Below, piece after piece: positions 7,208-16,018 of a stretch of DNA of 20,432 nt. The notes under the pieces were generated by a model. That model saw only the letters and a list, made by a program, of their open reading frames with translations. It searched no databases and was not told the DNA's origin. A program made the position numbers and the translations under genes. The stretch's first letter is position 1. Every line of letters starts with the position of its first letter. This DNA is from CAMDMI01 sp036759185 (GTDB lineage: Bacteria; Bacteroidota; Bacteroidia; Cytophagales; Flexibacteraceae). The stretch is taken from the NCBI GenBank assembly GCA_036759185.1, contig DAIOVD010000072.1, positions 1 to 20,432 on the forward strand, written 5' to 3'.

Positions 7208-9457
7208 TCATTTCATGACCTCAATCCAACCCTGAAACTGCTGATTATTGAACCGGATTTCATAAAAATAGACACCGTATTGAACCCGGGTCAATGGCCA
7301 AAGAAATCCCGGATCTGAGGTGTAAAAAGCTTTTTTGCCCCAACGATCGTAAATGGAAATTCCTTCAAATTCAACTCCGCACCCAGGCAATGCATTGAAA
7401 ACATCCAGACTGATTTTCTCATTGATATTATCTTCATTACTGGTTAACAAGTTGATGGGATTAAACTCAATATTTCTCGTAGGCTTAAGGTTGATCTTTA
7501 ACGTCAACGTATCATAAGCCACTCCTCCACAGGTAACGCCCGATGACCGGAATAAAATATCGGCAGGATAGGGAAGTCCAAAATGACTGCAATCCGGATT
7601 CCATGAAACTTCGGATTCAACGGTTGTAATTCCTGATGCAGGAGCAAATTCAATACCGTACTTCTGCAACTCAAGGCTGCCTGTTAATGGGCTCAGCATC
7701 ACTCTGCTGCCGGCTCTGCTTTTTCCAACCAGTACCTTTTTATAGGAGATATCCGTTTCCCCCTCTATTTCAATACGATTCTTTGAAGAATCAGACCCTT
7801 TCTCATAAATCAAGGAATTTATTTTTGGTGGAAGAATTTTCAGCAGCACAGGTTTCTTTAACACAATATTCTGGCCGCAGAAATTCGTGCTGGCTACAAA
7901 GTTTACTGTATAAGGCTGGTTGACAGGCATCGCACAAGGAGCTTTCCACCTGAAAAATCCGGACAAAGGTCCAATTCCAGATACAGCGGGAAAGAACATT
8001 CCAACCGATGACAAACCGATCTGTTGCATTCGATTTGTCAGTACTTCTGCCTTGATCTGATTTACTTGTGTCGGCTGCACAACTGTATTCACTTTGATCG
8101 TGACGGAATCGCCACCATATACCTGCAATTCATCATCCTGGATACTGAGTCCGATTGAAGGCATAAAACTAGGCGGTACCGTCAAAACAATGAAAATATC
8201 CAATGTGTCATAAAGTGACCCTGAACATCCGTTATCGTATGCAATAACCCGTAAATGAAATGGATTGGCTCTGGTTGAGCCTACACAGGCAGGCAAACAG
8301 AAATTGAGGCGGGCCGTATCGGTCGATGAAACAATCAATTTTACTGTATCACCCGAAATGGGGGAAATGGGCGAAAAATTAAGAGGTAAAGCCCTCATCG
8401 TTAAAGTCTGAAGGGGCTGCTTGTCTGAAACTTTCACATTGATACAAGTTTTTGTCTGGGTGTTATTGGCAACAAAAATTGTATCGTTTTGCCCGAGCAA
8501 GCGATTTCGGGTCGGATCAGGCAATGTGATGACAGGAGCTGTGTTGGGTACACAGGAAATCACCACCTGCTGAAATTCTCTTCGTACCATTCCGATTTTT
8601 TTCCCCTGCCGGAATTCCGAACAACTCACCGAAAAAACAAAAAGTCCAAGCATGCTGGGTGTCACTGTCATCAATCCGGTTTTTGGATTAATGCTTAACT
8701 CCGGATTGCCCGGAATCTGAACAGCTGTACTAAACCCATTGGACCAAAGGACCGGTAAATAAGGACCACTCACTGCTGTATCCGTCACAGGTGAACCAGT
8801 CGCAGTTCCTGTCGAACTCAAAGGATCCACAATCTCATAAACCAGAGAATCTCCATCAAAATCGGTCGCTCCAAAATCTATAAACGATGGCTGATTGATA
8901 CAGAAAAGTGTGTTGGGAACCGGCTTAAACACCGGGGAATCATTGAGATAGGGTTGGCTGTTTTTTGAAACCGGCGGAAAATCCATCACGAATGTCTGTC
9001 CAACTGCTCCTGGATTCTGGATGTTGTCGATTCCATTGTTGCGGCAGCACCGTTCCCATACAACATAATATCCCAATGGATCATTGTAAACTGAGGCTGG
9101 CAAATCAACATCTTTCGAATAATTCAAAACTCTGGTCCTCACCGAATCGACTTGTGTGCCACAGGCAGCCTTTTTATAACTGATGATTTTCTCGCTGGTA
9201 TCCAAAAGAACACCTGGGATATTCACCATCAGTTTGTTGTCCGACTTCCTGAAAATGGAAAAAAAGACCTTCGAATCTTTTGCTCCGGAGCTTCCATTGA
9301 TCTCATCAAAATAAACGGTGAGTTGAATGGTGTAGTTGTAATTGCCATTCGCAATCATCTGGAATCCCCCTCCTACTATGTGGGTAGCCTCAGAATAAAA
9401 TGACAGGAAAAAAAAGGAAATGCCTAATACCGCTGAGGTAAGAATTTTGGTCTTCAT
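7208..9457 (-). CDS. Secreted protein with gliding-type (CHU_C-like) C-terminal sorting domain, copy 2
   Basis: 749 residues; ATG at 9457 begins a clear signal peptide (basic MKTK, hydrophobic core, cleavage near SEA at 22-24). Mature protein opens with THIVGGGFQM, the start typical of many large Bacteroidota gliding-associated proteins. Further marks: VVWERCCRNN (132-141), an acidic DFDGDSLVYE (199-208) that resembles a cadherin-like calcium site, and SINPKTGLMTV (255-265). The last 86 residues (664-749), with GCGVEFEGISIYDRWGKK and GVYFYEIRF, resemble the T9SS type B / CHU_C sorting domain, although the usual TPNGDGxND is replaced by LLTSNEDNINE. Inferred to be exported by T9SS to the surface; substrate or partner unknown. 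It is the downstream member of a tandem pair with the gene at 9661-11904. Confidence 0.82.
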   Translation of the reverse strand: MKTKILTSAVLGISFFFLSFYSEATHIVGGGFQMIANGNYNYTIQLTVYFDEINGSSGAKDSKVFFSIFRKSDNKLMVNIPGVLLDTSEKIISYKKAACGTQVDSVRTRVLNYSKDVDLPASVYNDPLGYYVVWERCCRNNGIDNIQNPGAVGQTFVMDFPPVSKNSQPYLNDSPVFKPVPNTLFCINQPSFIDFGATDFDGDSLVYEIVDPLSSTGTATGSPVTDTAVSGPYLPVLWSNGFSTAVQIPGNPELSINPKTGLMTVTPSMLGLFVFSVSCSEFRQGKKIGMVRREFQQVVISCVPNTAPVITLPDPTRNRLLGQNDTIFVANNTQTKTCINVKVSDKQPLQTLTMRALPLNFSPISPISGDTVKLIVSSTDTARLNFCLPACVGSTRANPFHLRVIAYDNGCSGSLYDTLDIFIVLTVPPSFMPSIGLSIQDDELQVYGGDSVTIKVNTVVQPTQVNQIKAEVLTNRMQQIGLSSVGMFFPAVSGIGPLSGFFRWKAPCAMPVNQPYTVNFVASTNFCGQNIVLKKPVLLKILPPKINSLIYEKGSDSSKNRIEIEGETDISYKKVLVGKSRAGSRVMLSPLTGSLELQKYGIEFAPASGITTVESEVSWNPDCSHFGLPYPADILFRSSGVTCGGVAYDTLTLKINLKPTRNIEFNPINLLTSNEDNINEKISLDVFNALPGCGVEFEGISIYDRWGKKAFYTSDPGFLWPLTRVQYGVYFYEIRFNNQQFQGWIEVMK

Positions 9458-9660
9458 TGTTATGGTAGGTTTAGAATTGAAAGACCAGGGGATTAATCTG
9501 CGACTTTGGGAATTGCTTCTCGAAGAGGTTAGGGAATAACAACCTGATTTTTTCGACCCGCATCAGTACGGGACAAACCAGAAAAGGTTTCAATAACCTG
9601 AAAAAAAATTTACATCGGAATTTTTCAAGCTAAACATTTGAAATTCAACAGGAAACAATC
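9458..9660. other. Spacer between the tandem paralogues
   Basis: 203 bp. On the - strand a weak hairpin AGGTT/AACCT followed by TTTT lies around 9586-9600, and a second 4-bp stem CCCG/CGGG follows around 9560-9575. Both are too small for a confident terminator, and no TAnnTTTG element is present for the downstream gene, so the pair may be co-transcribed. Confidence 0.35.
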
Positions 9661-11904
9661 TCACTTTTTCACCTCAATCCAGCCCGAGAATTTTTGAGTA
9701 TTGAATCGGATCTCATAAAAATAGGTGCCGGATACTTTTATGTCAGCTGGCCATTGAAACTCCGGATCTGTCGTCTCAAATGTCTTCAATCCCCAACGGT
9801 CATACATTGAAATTCCTACAAATTCAACTCCGCAACCAGTGGACAGATTCAGATTTCTCAGACTGAGAATTTCATTCTTACCGTCCTGGTTCACAGTGAG
9901 AAGATTCACCGGACGAAATTCTTTCGTATTGGTGGCTTCCAGTTGAAGCCTTATGGTAAGAGTATCATGAAACGTTTTCCCGCAGGTCACAGAGGTTGCC
10001 ATAAACTGGAAATCAGCCGGAAACAATAGATTCAGTAAACTGCATTCCGGATTCCAGCTTACGGCTGATTCAATTCTTGCCTGACGGGAAAATCCGATGA
10101 AGCGCAGACCATACCGGTTCATCTGGTTGACATCGGTGATGGCATCCAGACGGACATTGGTGTTAGTGTGATTTTTACCTACCAGAATTCGTTTGTAGGT
10201 TATTCCGGCTTCCCCATCAATCGGGACAAGCTTCAATGTTGAATCCTGCGACGTTTCCAAGATTTCAACATCGCCTTTCGAAGGCAAAATCTGAACTTTC
10301 AGGGTTTTAACTGCTTTCAGATTCTGGTTGCAAAAACTTGTGGAAGCAGTAAAGTTTATCGTATACGGTTGATCCAACGGATTTGAACAGGGAATATTCC
10401 AACGCAGCGAACTGGTTAAAGGTCCGGCTCCGGAAGTTGGGAAAAACTGCAACCCAGGAAATGTGACAAAGTTCACATTTTGATTGTTGAGATACTCTGC
10501 TTTCAAATCGTTGGGCTGAGTGGGCTGAACAATGGTGCGGACCGGAAACGAGATTATTTCTCCCTGATACACTTTCAGGACAGAATCTGTGCTCACACCA
10601 AGCTCAATTTCTGGCCTGTAACTCAATGGAGCAGTAAGCACAAGAAAAAAATCGAGTGTATCCACCAGCGAACCGGAGCATCCATTGTCGAAAGCAAGTA
10701 ACCGGATGTGAAAAGGATTCTCGCGGGTAGAACCTTTGCAGGCTGGTAAACAGAAATTCAAAAATGCTGTATCTGAAGGCGAAAACACCTTACGGACAGT
10801 ATCGCCCCGGATCGGAGAAACCGGTATGAAATTAAGGGGGATAATTCGCAGAGTTACAACCTGGTGAGGCTGGTTGTCATTCACTCTGATTGAAAAACAG
10901 GTTTTGTCCTGTGTCAGGTTTTCTATAAAGACAGTGTCGTTCTGAATGATGGAACCTGTTTTTGATGGGTGGGAAAACGTGATTTGAGGTGCCGTATTGG
11001 GTGGACAATCGATCACCACCTGTTGAAATTCCCGTCTGATTTCACCGATTTTTGTTCCATTTCTGTATTCTGAACACCGGACTGAAAATACAAAAAGCCC
11101 TAGCATATTCGGCTTAACCGTCATTATGCCTGTTTTGGGATTGATTGATAGAGAAGGATTTCCTGGAATCTGGGCGGTCGTACTAAAACCACTCTCCCAG
11201 TCAACAGAAGGAAAAGGAGCCGGACTCCCGATTGCAGGCTGAAACTGAACGGCTGCTGACTTGGATTGGATGGGATCAACAAGATCAAAAACAAGGGAAT
11301 CCCCATCTGCATCAGAGGCTGAAAAGTCAATTCCTGAAAGTTGCCCGATACAAAAAAGTGTGTTGGGAACTGGCCTGAAAACAGGAGAACTATTCTGAAA
11401 AGGCTGACTGTTTTTCACCACAGGAGGGAATTCCATCAGAAAGGTTTGCCCGACATTGACAGGTACCTGAATATTGAGAATCACCTGATTTCGGCAACAT
11501 CTTTCCCATACGACATAATAACCCTGTGGATCATTGTATACCTCCGGCTCAAGGATCACATTTTTCTGGTATAAAAGAACCCTTGTGCGGACGGATTCAC
11601 CACCTATTCCACAATCCAATAATGTGTAATTGATAATTTCCTGGTTTTCATCCACCTGAATTCCGGTGAAATTTACCATTAGGTGGTCATCTGACTTCCG
11701 GTAAATGGTAAAAAACACTTCCTGATCAAAGGCAACCGGGCTTCCATTTATTTCATCATAGTACAGGGTCAGTTGAAAGGAATACAAAGAATTCTCCAAA
11801 TGAGTCATTTTGAATCCTCCACCTACAATGTGAGATGCCTTCAATTTGAATGGCTGGAAAAAGAATGGGATAAGAAAAAATGTGCACAGAATTCTGAACT
11901 TCAT
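9661..11904 (-). CDS. Secreted protein with gliding-type (CHU_C-like) C-terminal sorting domain, copy 1
   Basis: 747 residues, ATG at 11904, signal peptide to about residue 23 (LKA then SHIVGGGF). It is colinear with the protein at 7208-9457 over its whole length: SHIVGGGFKM, VVWERCCRN (131-139), DADGDSLVFD (198-207), SINPKTGIMTV (253-263) and an 86-residue tail from about 662 with GCGVEFVGISMYDRWG and GTYFYEIRF. In the segment IPGNP to QQVV(I)xC the two copies agree at 44 of 55 positions by my count, while the region after it is more diverged. The tail is a divergent T9SS type B domain, so surface export is inferred. It is transcribed first in the pair. Middle parts look like beta-rich domains; no enzyme motif is visible. 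Confidence 0.82.
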   Translation of the reverse strand: MKFRILCTFFLIPFFFQPFKLKASHIVGGGFKMTHLENSLYSFQLTLYYDEINGSPVAFDQEVFFTIYRKSDDHLMVNFTGIQVDENQEIINYTLLDCGIGGESVRTRVLLYQKNVILEPEVYNDPQGYYVVWERCCRNQVILNIQVPVNVGQTFLMEFPPVVKNSQPFQNSSPVFRPVPNTLFCIGQLSGIDFSASDADGDSLVFDLVDPIQSKSAAVQFQPAIGSPAPFPSVDWESGFSTTAQIPGNPSLSINPKTGIMTVKPNMLGLFVFSVRCSEYRNGTKIGEIRREFQQVVIDCPPNTAPQITFSHPSKTGSIIQNDTVFIENLTQDKTCFSIRVNDNQPHQVVTLRIIPLNFIPVSPIRGDTVRKVFSPSDTAFLNFCLPACKGSTRENPFHIRLLAFDNGCSGSLVDTLDFFLVLTAPLSYRPEIELGVSTDSVLKVYQGEIISFPVRTIVQPTQPNDLKAEYLNNQNVNFVTFPGLQFFPTSGAGPLTSSLRWNIPCSNPLDQPYTINFTASTSFCNQNLKAVKTLKVQILPSKGDVEILETSQDSTLKLVPIDGEAGITYKRILVGKNHTNTNVRLDAITDVNQMNRYGLRFIGFSRQARIESAVSWNPECSLLNLLFPADFQFMATSVTCGKTFHDTLTIRLQLEATNTKEFRPVNLLTVNQDGKNEILSLRNLNLSTGCGVEFVGISMYDRWGLKTFETTDPEFQWPADIKVSGTYFYEIRFNTQKFSGWIEVKK

Positions 11905-12187
11905 TGTTGTGATTGGAGGGATACCAATTGATGAAAAGGAGAGCGCTGGTTCAAATAAACAGAAGATTTCGAATCATCCTTACAACTCATCCAGGAAAAA
12001 CCATGATGTAGAAAAACTGTTACCCAAAAGATCCGGATCCAATTACCGGAACAGGAAAATTGTTCGTTTTTGGATTGAATTAATTTCCTTACAAAAAAAT
12101 CAGAAAATTGCCGGCACAAAACTTTCTCAAAAGCCAGACCTCCTGAATTCCACTCTTCACTTTTCACTTGGCGCTGTTGGCGCCACT
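11905..12187. other. Divergent intergenic region
   Basis: 283 bp between the start of the - strand secreted protein and the likely start of the PAP2 gene. The - strand frame and a + strand frame are both open across part of it, but their translations are basic, repetitive and without homology marks, so I treat it as non-coding. It must contain promoters for both directions, yet no element matching TTG-N19-TAnnTTTG was found. Near 12168-12184 there is a GGCGC/GCGCC inverted repeat. Confidence 0.5.
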
Positions 12188-12832
12188 GTGAGCTTAACCC
12201 TTAACTCCTTGTCCTCCCGTTTCACCGTTTTCCTCGCCTTCCTTTTCCTCCTTCTGGCCGGACGATTGCCCGCACAAAACGCTGATCTCAAATTATTGAA
12301 ATCGATCAACATAGACCGGAACACGAAACTGGATCCATTTTATAGACAGGTTTCGCTATCAGGCTATTGGCTTAGTATTTCGTATCCGGTGAGCACTTTG
12401 GTTCGGGGTTATGCAAAAAAAGATTCCGTCCTTTGGCAACAGGGTTTACAGGAATGCGCCGGTTCCGGACTTTGTCTGGCCCTCACGATCGGATTGAAAT
12501 ACAGCATTCACCGGTCACGGCCCTATGTCTCGTCTTCGGAAATTCGTCCGATGCATCCGTTGCCGGATCCCAATAGTTTTCCGTCGGGCCACACATCGGC
12601 GGCATTTGCGACAGCCACCCATATTTCGATGGCGTATCCGAAATGGTATGTCGTGGTTCCGGCATTCGGTTGGGCCGGTTTGGTGGGCTATTCGAGAATG
12701 CACGCCGGATTTCATTATCCCAGCGATGTTCTGGCCGGAGCCGTTTTGGGCGCAGGTTCTGCCTGGCTGGGACAAAAAGCGACGAAATGGTTTTTCCGCA
12801 AGAAGAAACCAGAGCGGTTCCGTCCGTTTTAA
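12188..12832 (+). CDS. PAP2-family membrane/periplasmic phosphatase
   Basis: Predicted 214 residues from a GTG at 12188 (a TTG at 12209 is the alternative); the longer open frame back to 11846 runs into the neighbouring gene and translates to non-protein-like sequence. The start gives a hydrophobic leader with a cleavage-like site LPAQ at 27-30. All three phosphatase motifs of the PAP2 / acid phosphatase superfamily are present: KxxxxxxRP (K104, R111, P112), PSGH (132-135) and SRxxxxxHxxxD (S169, R170, H176, D180). These build the vanadate/phosphate pocket in which the motif-3 histidine is the nucleophile. Likely substrates are phosphatidic acid, undecaprenyl diphosphate or another lipid phosphate; sequence alone does not decide. 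RecQ starts 61 bp downstream. Confidence 0.88.
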   Translation: MSLTLNSLSSRFTVFLAFLFLLLAGRLPAQNADLKLLKSINIDRNTKLDPFYRQVSLSGYWLSISYPVSTLVRGYAKKDSVLWQQGLQECAGSGLCLALTIGLKYSIHRSRPYVSSSEIRPMHPLPDPNSFPSGHTSAAFATATHISMAYPKWYVVVPAFGWAGLVGYSRMHAGFHYPSDVLAGAVLGAGSAWLGQKATKWFFRKKKPERFRPF

Positions 12833-12848
12833 GATTTCGGATTCGGTC

Positions 12849-12879
12849 TTGAGAAAAAGCCGGTTCTGATTTACCTTGC
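12849..12879 (+). promoter_or_regulatory. Possible Bacteroidota-type promoter for recQ
   Basis: TTG at 12849-12851, a 20-bp spacer and TACCTTGC at 12872-12879 approximate the TTG-N19-TAnnTTTG form. One base of the -7 element deviates (TTGC for TTTG). A transcript would begin close to the ATG at 12894. Confidence 0.35.
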
Positions 12880-12893
12880 AGCCGTACTGCACT

Positions 12894-14817
12894 ATGAATG
12901 AGCTCGAGCAACTTAAAGTCTATTTAAAACACTATTGGGGATACGACGCCTTCCGGCACCATCAGCGGGATATTATGTATTCCATGATTGCCGGAGAAGA
13001 CAGCCTTGCTGTTTTGCCCACAGGCGGCGGAAAATCGCTTTGTTTTCAGATTCCGGCCCTGGTTCTCGATGGAACCTGTCTGGTGATTTCGCCGCTCATC
13101 GCCTTGATGAGGGATCAGGTGGATCAATTGAAAAAACGTGGCATTTCGGCGGCGGGTCTGTATTCCGGATTGTTTAAGGAAGAAACCGAAACCATCCTTG
13201 AAAACTTTGTCAACGGGGTGTACAAACTTTTGTACATCAGTCCCGAACGTCTGCAATCGGAAAGTTTCAAAGCCTATCTGGCCAACGCCAAAATTTCGTT
13301 TCTGGCGGTGGATGAAGCGCATTGTGTGTCGCAATGGGGCTATGATTTCCGTCCGTCTTACCTGCGGATTCCTGAAATACGGGATCTGTTTCCGAATCTG
13401 CCGATCATGGCACTGACGGCATCGGCCACGCCCAAAGCGCAGAAGGATATTCAGGACAAGCTGGCTCTGCGGAGCAAGAACATTTTCATGGCCAGTTTTG
13501 TGCGGTCGAATCTGTCGTTTTCGGTATTTGAGATGGAAAACAAAGGCGCCAAAATGCTGGAGATTCTCAATGCCGTTCAGGGAAGTTCTGTGGTGTATGT
13601 GCAAAGCCGGAAAAGTGCGTCAAACTGGGCATCCTGGCTCATTCGCAACGGAATGAACGCCGATTATTACCACGCCGGATTGAGTCACAAAGACCGGGAA
13701 CGCAAACAAAAAAACTGGATCGAAAACAAAACCCGGATTCTGGTTTCGACCAATGCATTCGGAATGGGAATCGACAAAGGCGATGTGCGGACCGTGATTC
13801 ACGTGGAAGTTCCCGTACAACCTGAAGCCTATTATCAGGAAGCCGGAAGAGCAGGACGGGACGGTCAAAAAGCATTTGCGATCGCCCTGTTTACCCGGCA
13901 GGAAATCCGCGATGCCCGGTTCCGGATCGAAACGCATTTCCCGACGCCGGAATCAATTCGGTCCGTTTATGAAAAGCTGGGAATTTATTTAAAACTGGCT
14001 CTGGGCTCAGGCGAACTGGCCAGTTTTGATTTTGACATTGAACATTTCTGCAAGACCTTTTCCCTTCATCCAGGTCCCACTTATCAGTCGCTGAAAAAAC
14101 TGGAAACCAGCGGCTATCTCACGTTCAACGAAGGATTTTACCAGCCGTCCCGTTTCCGGTTTACGGTTTCATCGGCTTATTTGTACGATGCCCAGGTTCG
14201 GAATCCGAAGGTAGAAGAAATGTGCAAAGCGCTCCTTCGGTTGTACGGCGGCGAATTGTTCAGCGATTATGTTCACATTCAGGAATCTGACATCGCCCGG
14301 GTGGCCAACACAACGGTTGAAGCGACGATGATTCGTTTACAGGAAATTCAAACCGCACAACTGGCGCAGTATGTTCCCCAAAAAACGAGTCCGCAGGTAA
14401 CGTTTCTGATTCCCCGTCTGGAAGCCAAAAATCTGGAACTGGATGTGGCGCTTCTCCGACAATTGAAAAAGAACGAACTGGAGCGGCTGGATACGATGGA
14501 GAAATACCTGACGATGGAAAAAGGCTGTCGTTCAGCTTTTCTGGCCATGTATTTCGGGGAAGATTTTGCGGCGGATTGCGGGGTTTGCGACCATTGTCTG
14601 GTGTACAAGCGAAAGGAAAAACCCCTCAGTTTTCCTTTCTACAAACCCTTGATTCTGTACAAACTTTCCGAGCCACGAAAGCAGTCCGAAATCGAAAACG
14701 AATTCAAACCAGCACAGCGGGACGATGTAAAAAAATCAATCCGGTTCCTTCTGGATGAAGAAATTCTGTATGTAACGGAAGACGGAAAGCTGGCGAAGAT
14801 GGAAAACAAACCCAAAA
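12894..14817 (+). CDS. recQ: RecQ-family ATP-dependent DNA helicase (3' end lost in gap)
   Basis: 641 residues are visible from ATG 12894 (MNELEQ); the TTG 18 bp upstream is less likely. Superfamily 2 helicase motifs: Walker A TGGGKS (43-48), DEAH (140-143) running into the RecQ aromatic loop CVSQWGYDFRP, TASAT (175-179) and QEAGRAGRDGQ (315-325). A zinc site is formed by Cys545, Cys562, Cys565 and Cys568, with the RecQ spacing C-x16-C-x2-C-x2-C. Unwinds DNA 3'-5' in recombination and replication-fork repair by family knowledge. Odd point: about 220 residues separate motif VI from the zinc site, against roughly 55 in E. coli RecQ. The insert contains what look like winged-helix and helical segments. 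No HRDC domain is seen before the gap; about 70 residues follow the zinc site. The stop probably lies within or just inside the N run. Confidence 0.93.
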
Positions 14818-14917
14818 NNNNNNNNNNNNNNNNNNNNNNNNNNNNNNNNNNNNNNNNNNNNNNNNNNNNNNNNNNNNNNNNNNNNNNNNNNNNNNNNNNN
14901 NNNNNNNNNNNNNNNNN
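14818..14917. other. Assembly gap of 100 N
   Basis: Exactly 100 undetermined bases, a length commonly used as a placeholder for unknown gap size. It hides the 3' ends of two convergent genes, recQ and the SPOR protein gene. Gene order across it is by scaffolding only. Confidence 0.98.
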
Positions 14918-15896
14918 CCGTTTGATTTGTATGAAGAAAAGCCAATGCTTTTTCTTTGTTTTCAAACGAACCAATGGCCAGACGGGTGAGTCCTTTTTCA
15001 GAATTGGGAAGAACCGACGTATGGAATCCCTTCTGCTGCATTTCCACTGAGCGTTTCTCCAAACGGTTGGTTTCTTTAAAACTTCCGGCGATCACATAAA
15101 AAGTTTTGGTTTCAGCCACTTCAACAGGTTTGGCAGCTTCTGGTGTTTCAATCGCTTTTGGAGAAGAAGGTGTCGCCTCAACTGTTTTCGGGGCGACAAC
15201 TTCAGATTGAGCCGGAGAAGGAACCGGAACCAATCCAGCTTCCTGACGGACTGTCGGTTTGGTGGCTTCGGAAATCAATCGTTCCTGCGACAATCCCGAC
15301 AACATATACACGCCAGAAAGTGTCATAACAAAAGCGGCCGCAACCGCAGCAAAAGCACCCCAGCGCAAACCGGACTTTTTAGGCTTCTCTTCGATTCCTT
15401 CCTCTTCCCGGTCGGCATCATCAAACGGATGCAACGGAATTACCGGAACTTCCCTTTCGATCACAATCCGGGTTTTGGAGTACACCGTTTCGGCGATAAG
15501 AGGCTTCAATCCAAAGGATTCAGAAGAAAAGATGCGGTTTTGCGGAGCGAAAAAGTGAACGTTTCCTTCCACATCCAATGCCAGAGAACCGAAATCACCC
15601 ATATCAAAACGGTGCTCCTGCTGAAGACTATGCCGGGCATTCTGAACGAATTCAGCAATTACTTCTTCGGCATGCGCCACTTCCAGGTTTTGATGACGGG
15701 CTATGAAGGAAGCCAGTAAAGAGTCTCCGTCGCTTTTCGCCCGCTGATTGAATTCAATGGTACGGTCCGGAGGGAGAATGGACTTTCCTGCAAACTGAAG
15801 TTCGGCCGGTTTGTAGGATGCATAAAATACGCCCAGCCCCGGAACCGCAACTTTGGCGTGTTGGTTCAGTAAAATATGAAGAAAAGGTCCGATCAT
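14918..15896 (-). CDS. HU/CCDC81-like and SPOR domain envelope protein (3' end lost in gap)
   Basis: 326 residues from ATG 15896. Residues 1-130 form the bacterial CCDC81-type HU-like double domain: VPGLGVFYASY near 18-28 and DMGDFGSLAL near 98-107, the two glycine turn motifs of that family. A linker rich in acidic and basic residues leads to one membrane helix (about 178-200), then a Pro/Glu-rich stretch, then a SPOR domain (264-326; TFYVIAGSFKETNRLEKR and LTRLAIGSFENKEKA). SPOR domains bind denuded glycan strands of peptidoglycan, so the protein probably sits in the inner membrane with SPOR in the periplasm and the HU-like part in the cytoplasm. That topology is inference. Only the last few residues appear to be missing. 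The outer-membrane barrel gene lies 122 bp upstream on the same strand. Confidence 0.88.
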
Positions 15897-16018
15897 GTCC
15901 GTAGTTTCAATTTGCAGAACCGGCGATCTTCCCTTTTACGCGAATCAGGCCGGTTTTAAATCCTCAGGAGAGGATGTACAAATAAAGTCCATAACACTGC
16001 CCGAACCAAATCGGGTTT

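Noticed and set aside
12483..12911. Two - strand frames of 125-142 codons opposite the PAP2 gene
   Set aside because: Opposite strand carries all three PAP2 motifs; the antisense products are low-complexity Arg/Pro-rich sequence.
12924..13604. 226-codon frame on the - strand antisense to recQ
   Set aside because: Its complement encodes unmistakable RecQ motifs; the antisense translation is rich in His, Arg and Gln without domain marks, a typical shadow frame.
15207..15719. 170-codon + strand frame opposite the SPOR protein gene
   Set aside because: Shadow of a well-supported gene; Arg/Phe-rich product without features.
15960..16015. Small hairpins TCCTC/GAGGA and CCCGA/TCGGG
   Set aside because: Stems of five pairs; the only T-run after the second is on the + strand, where no gene ends, so they are not convincing terminators for the - strand barrel gene.
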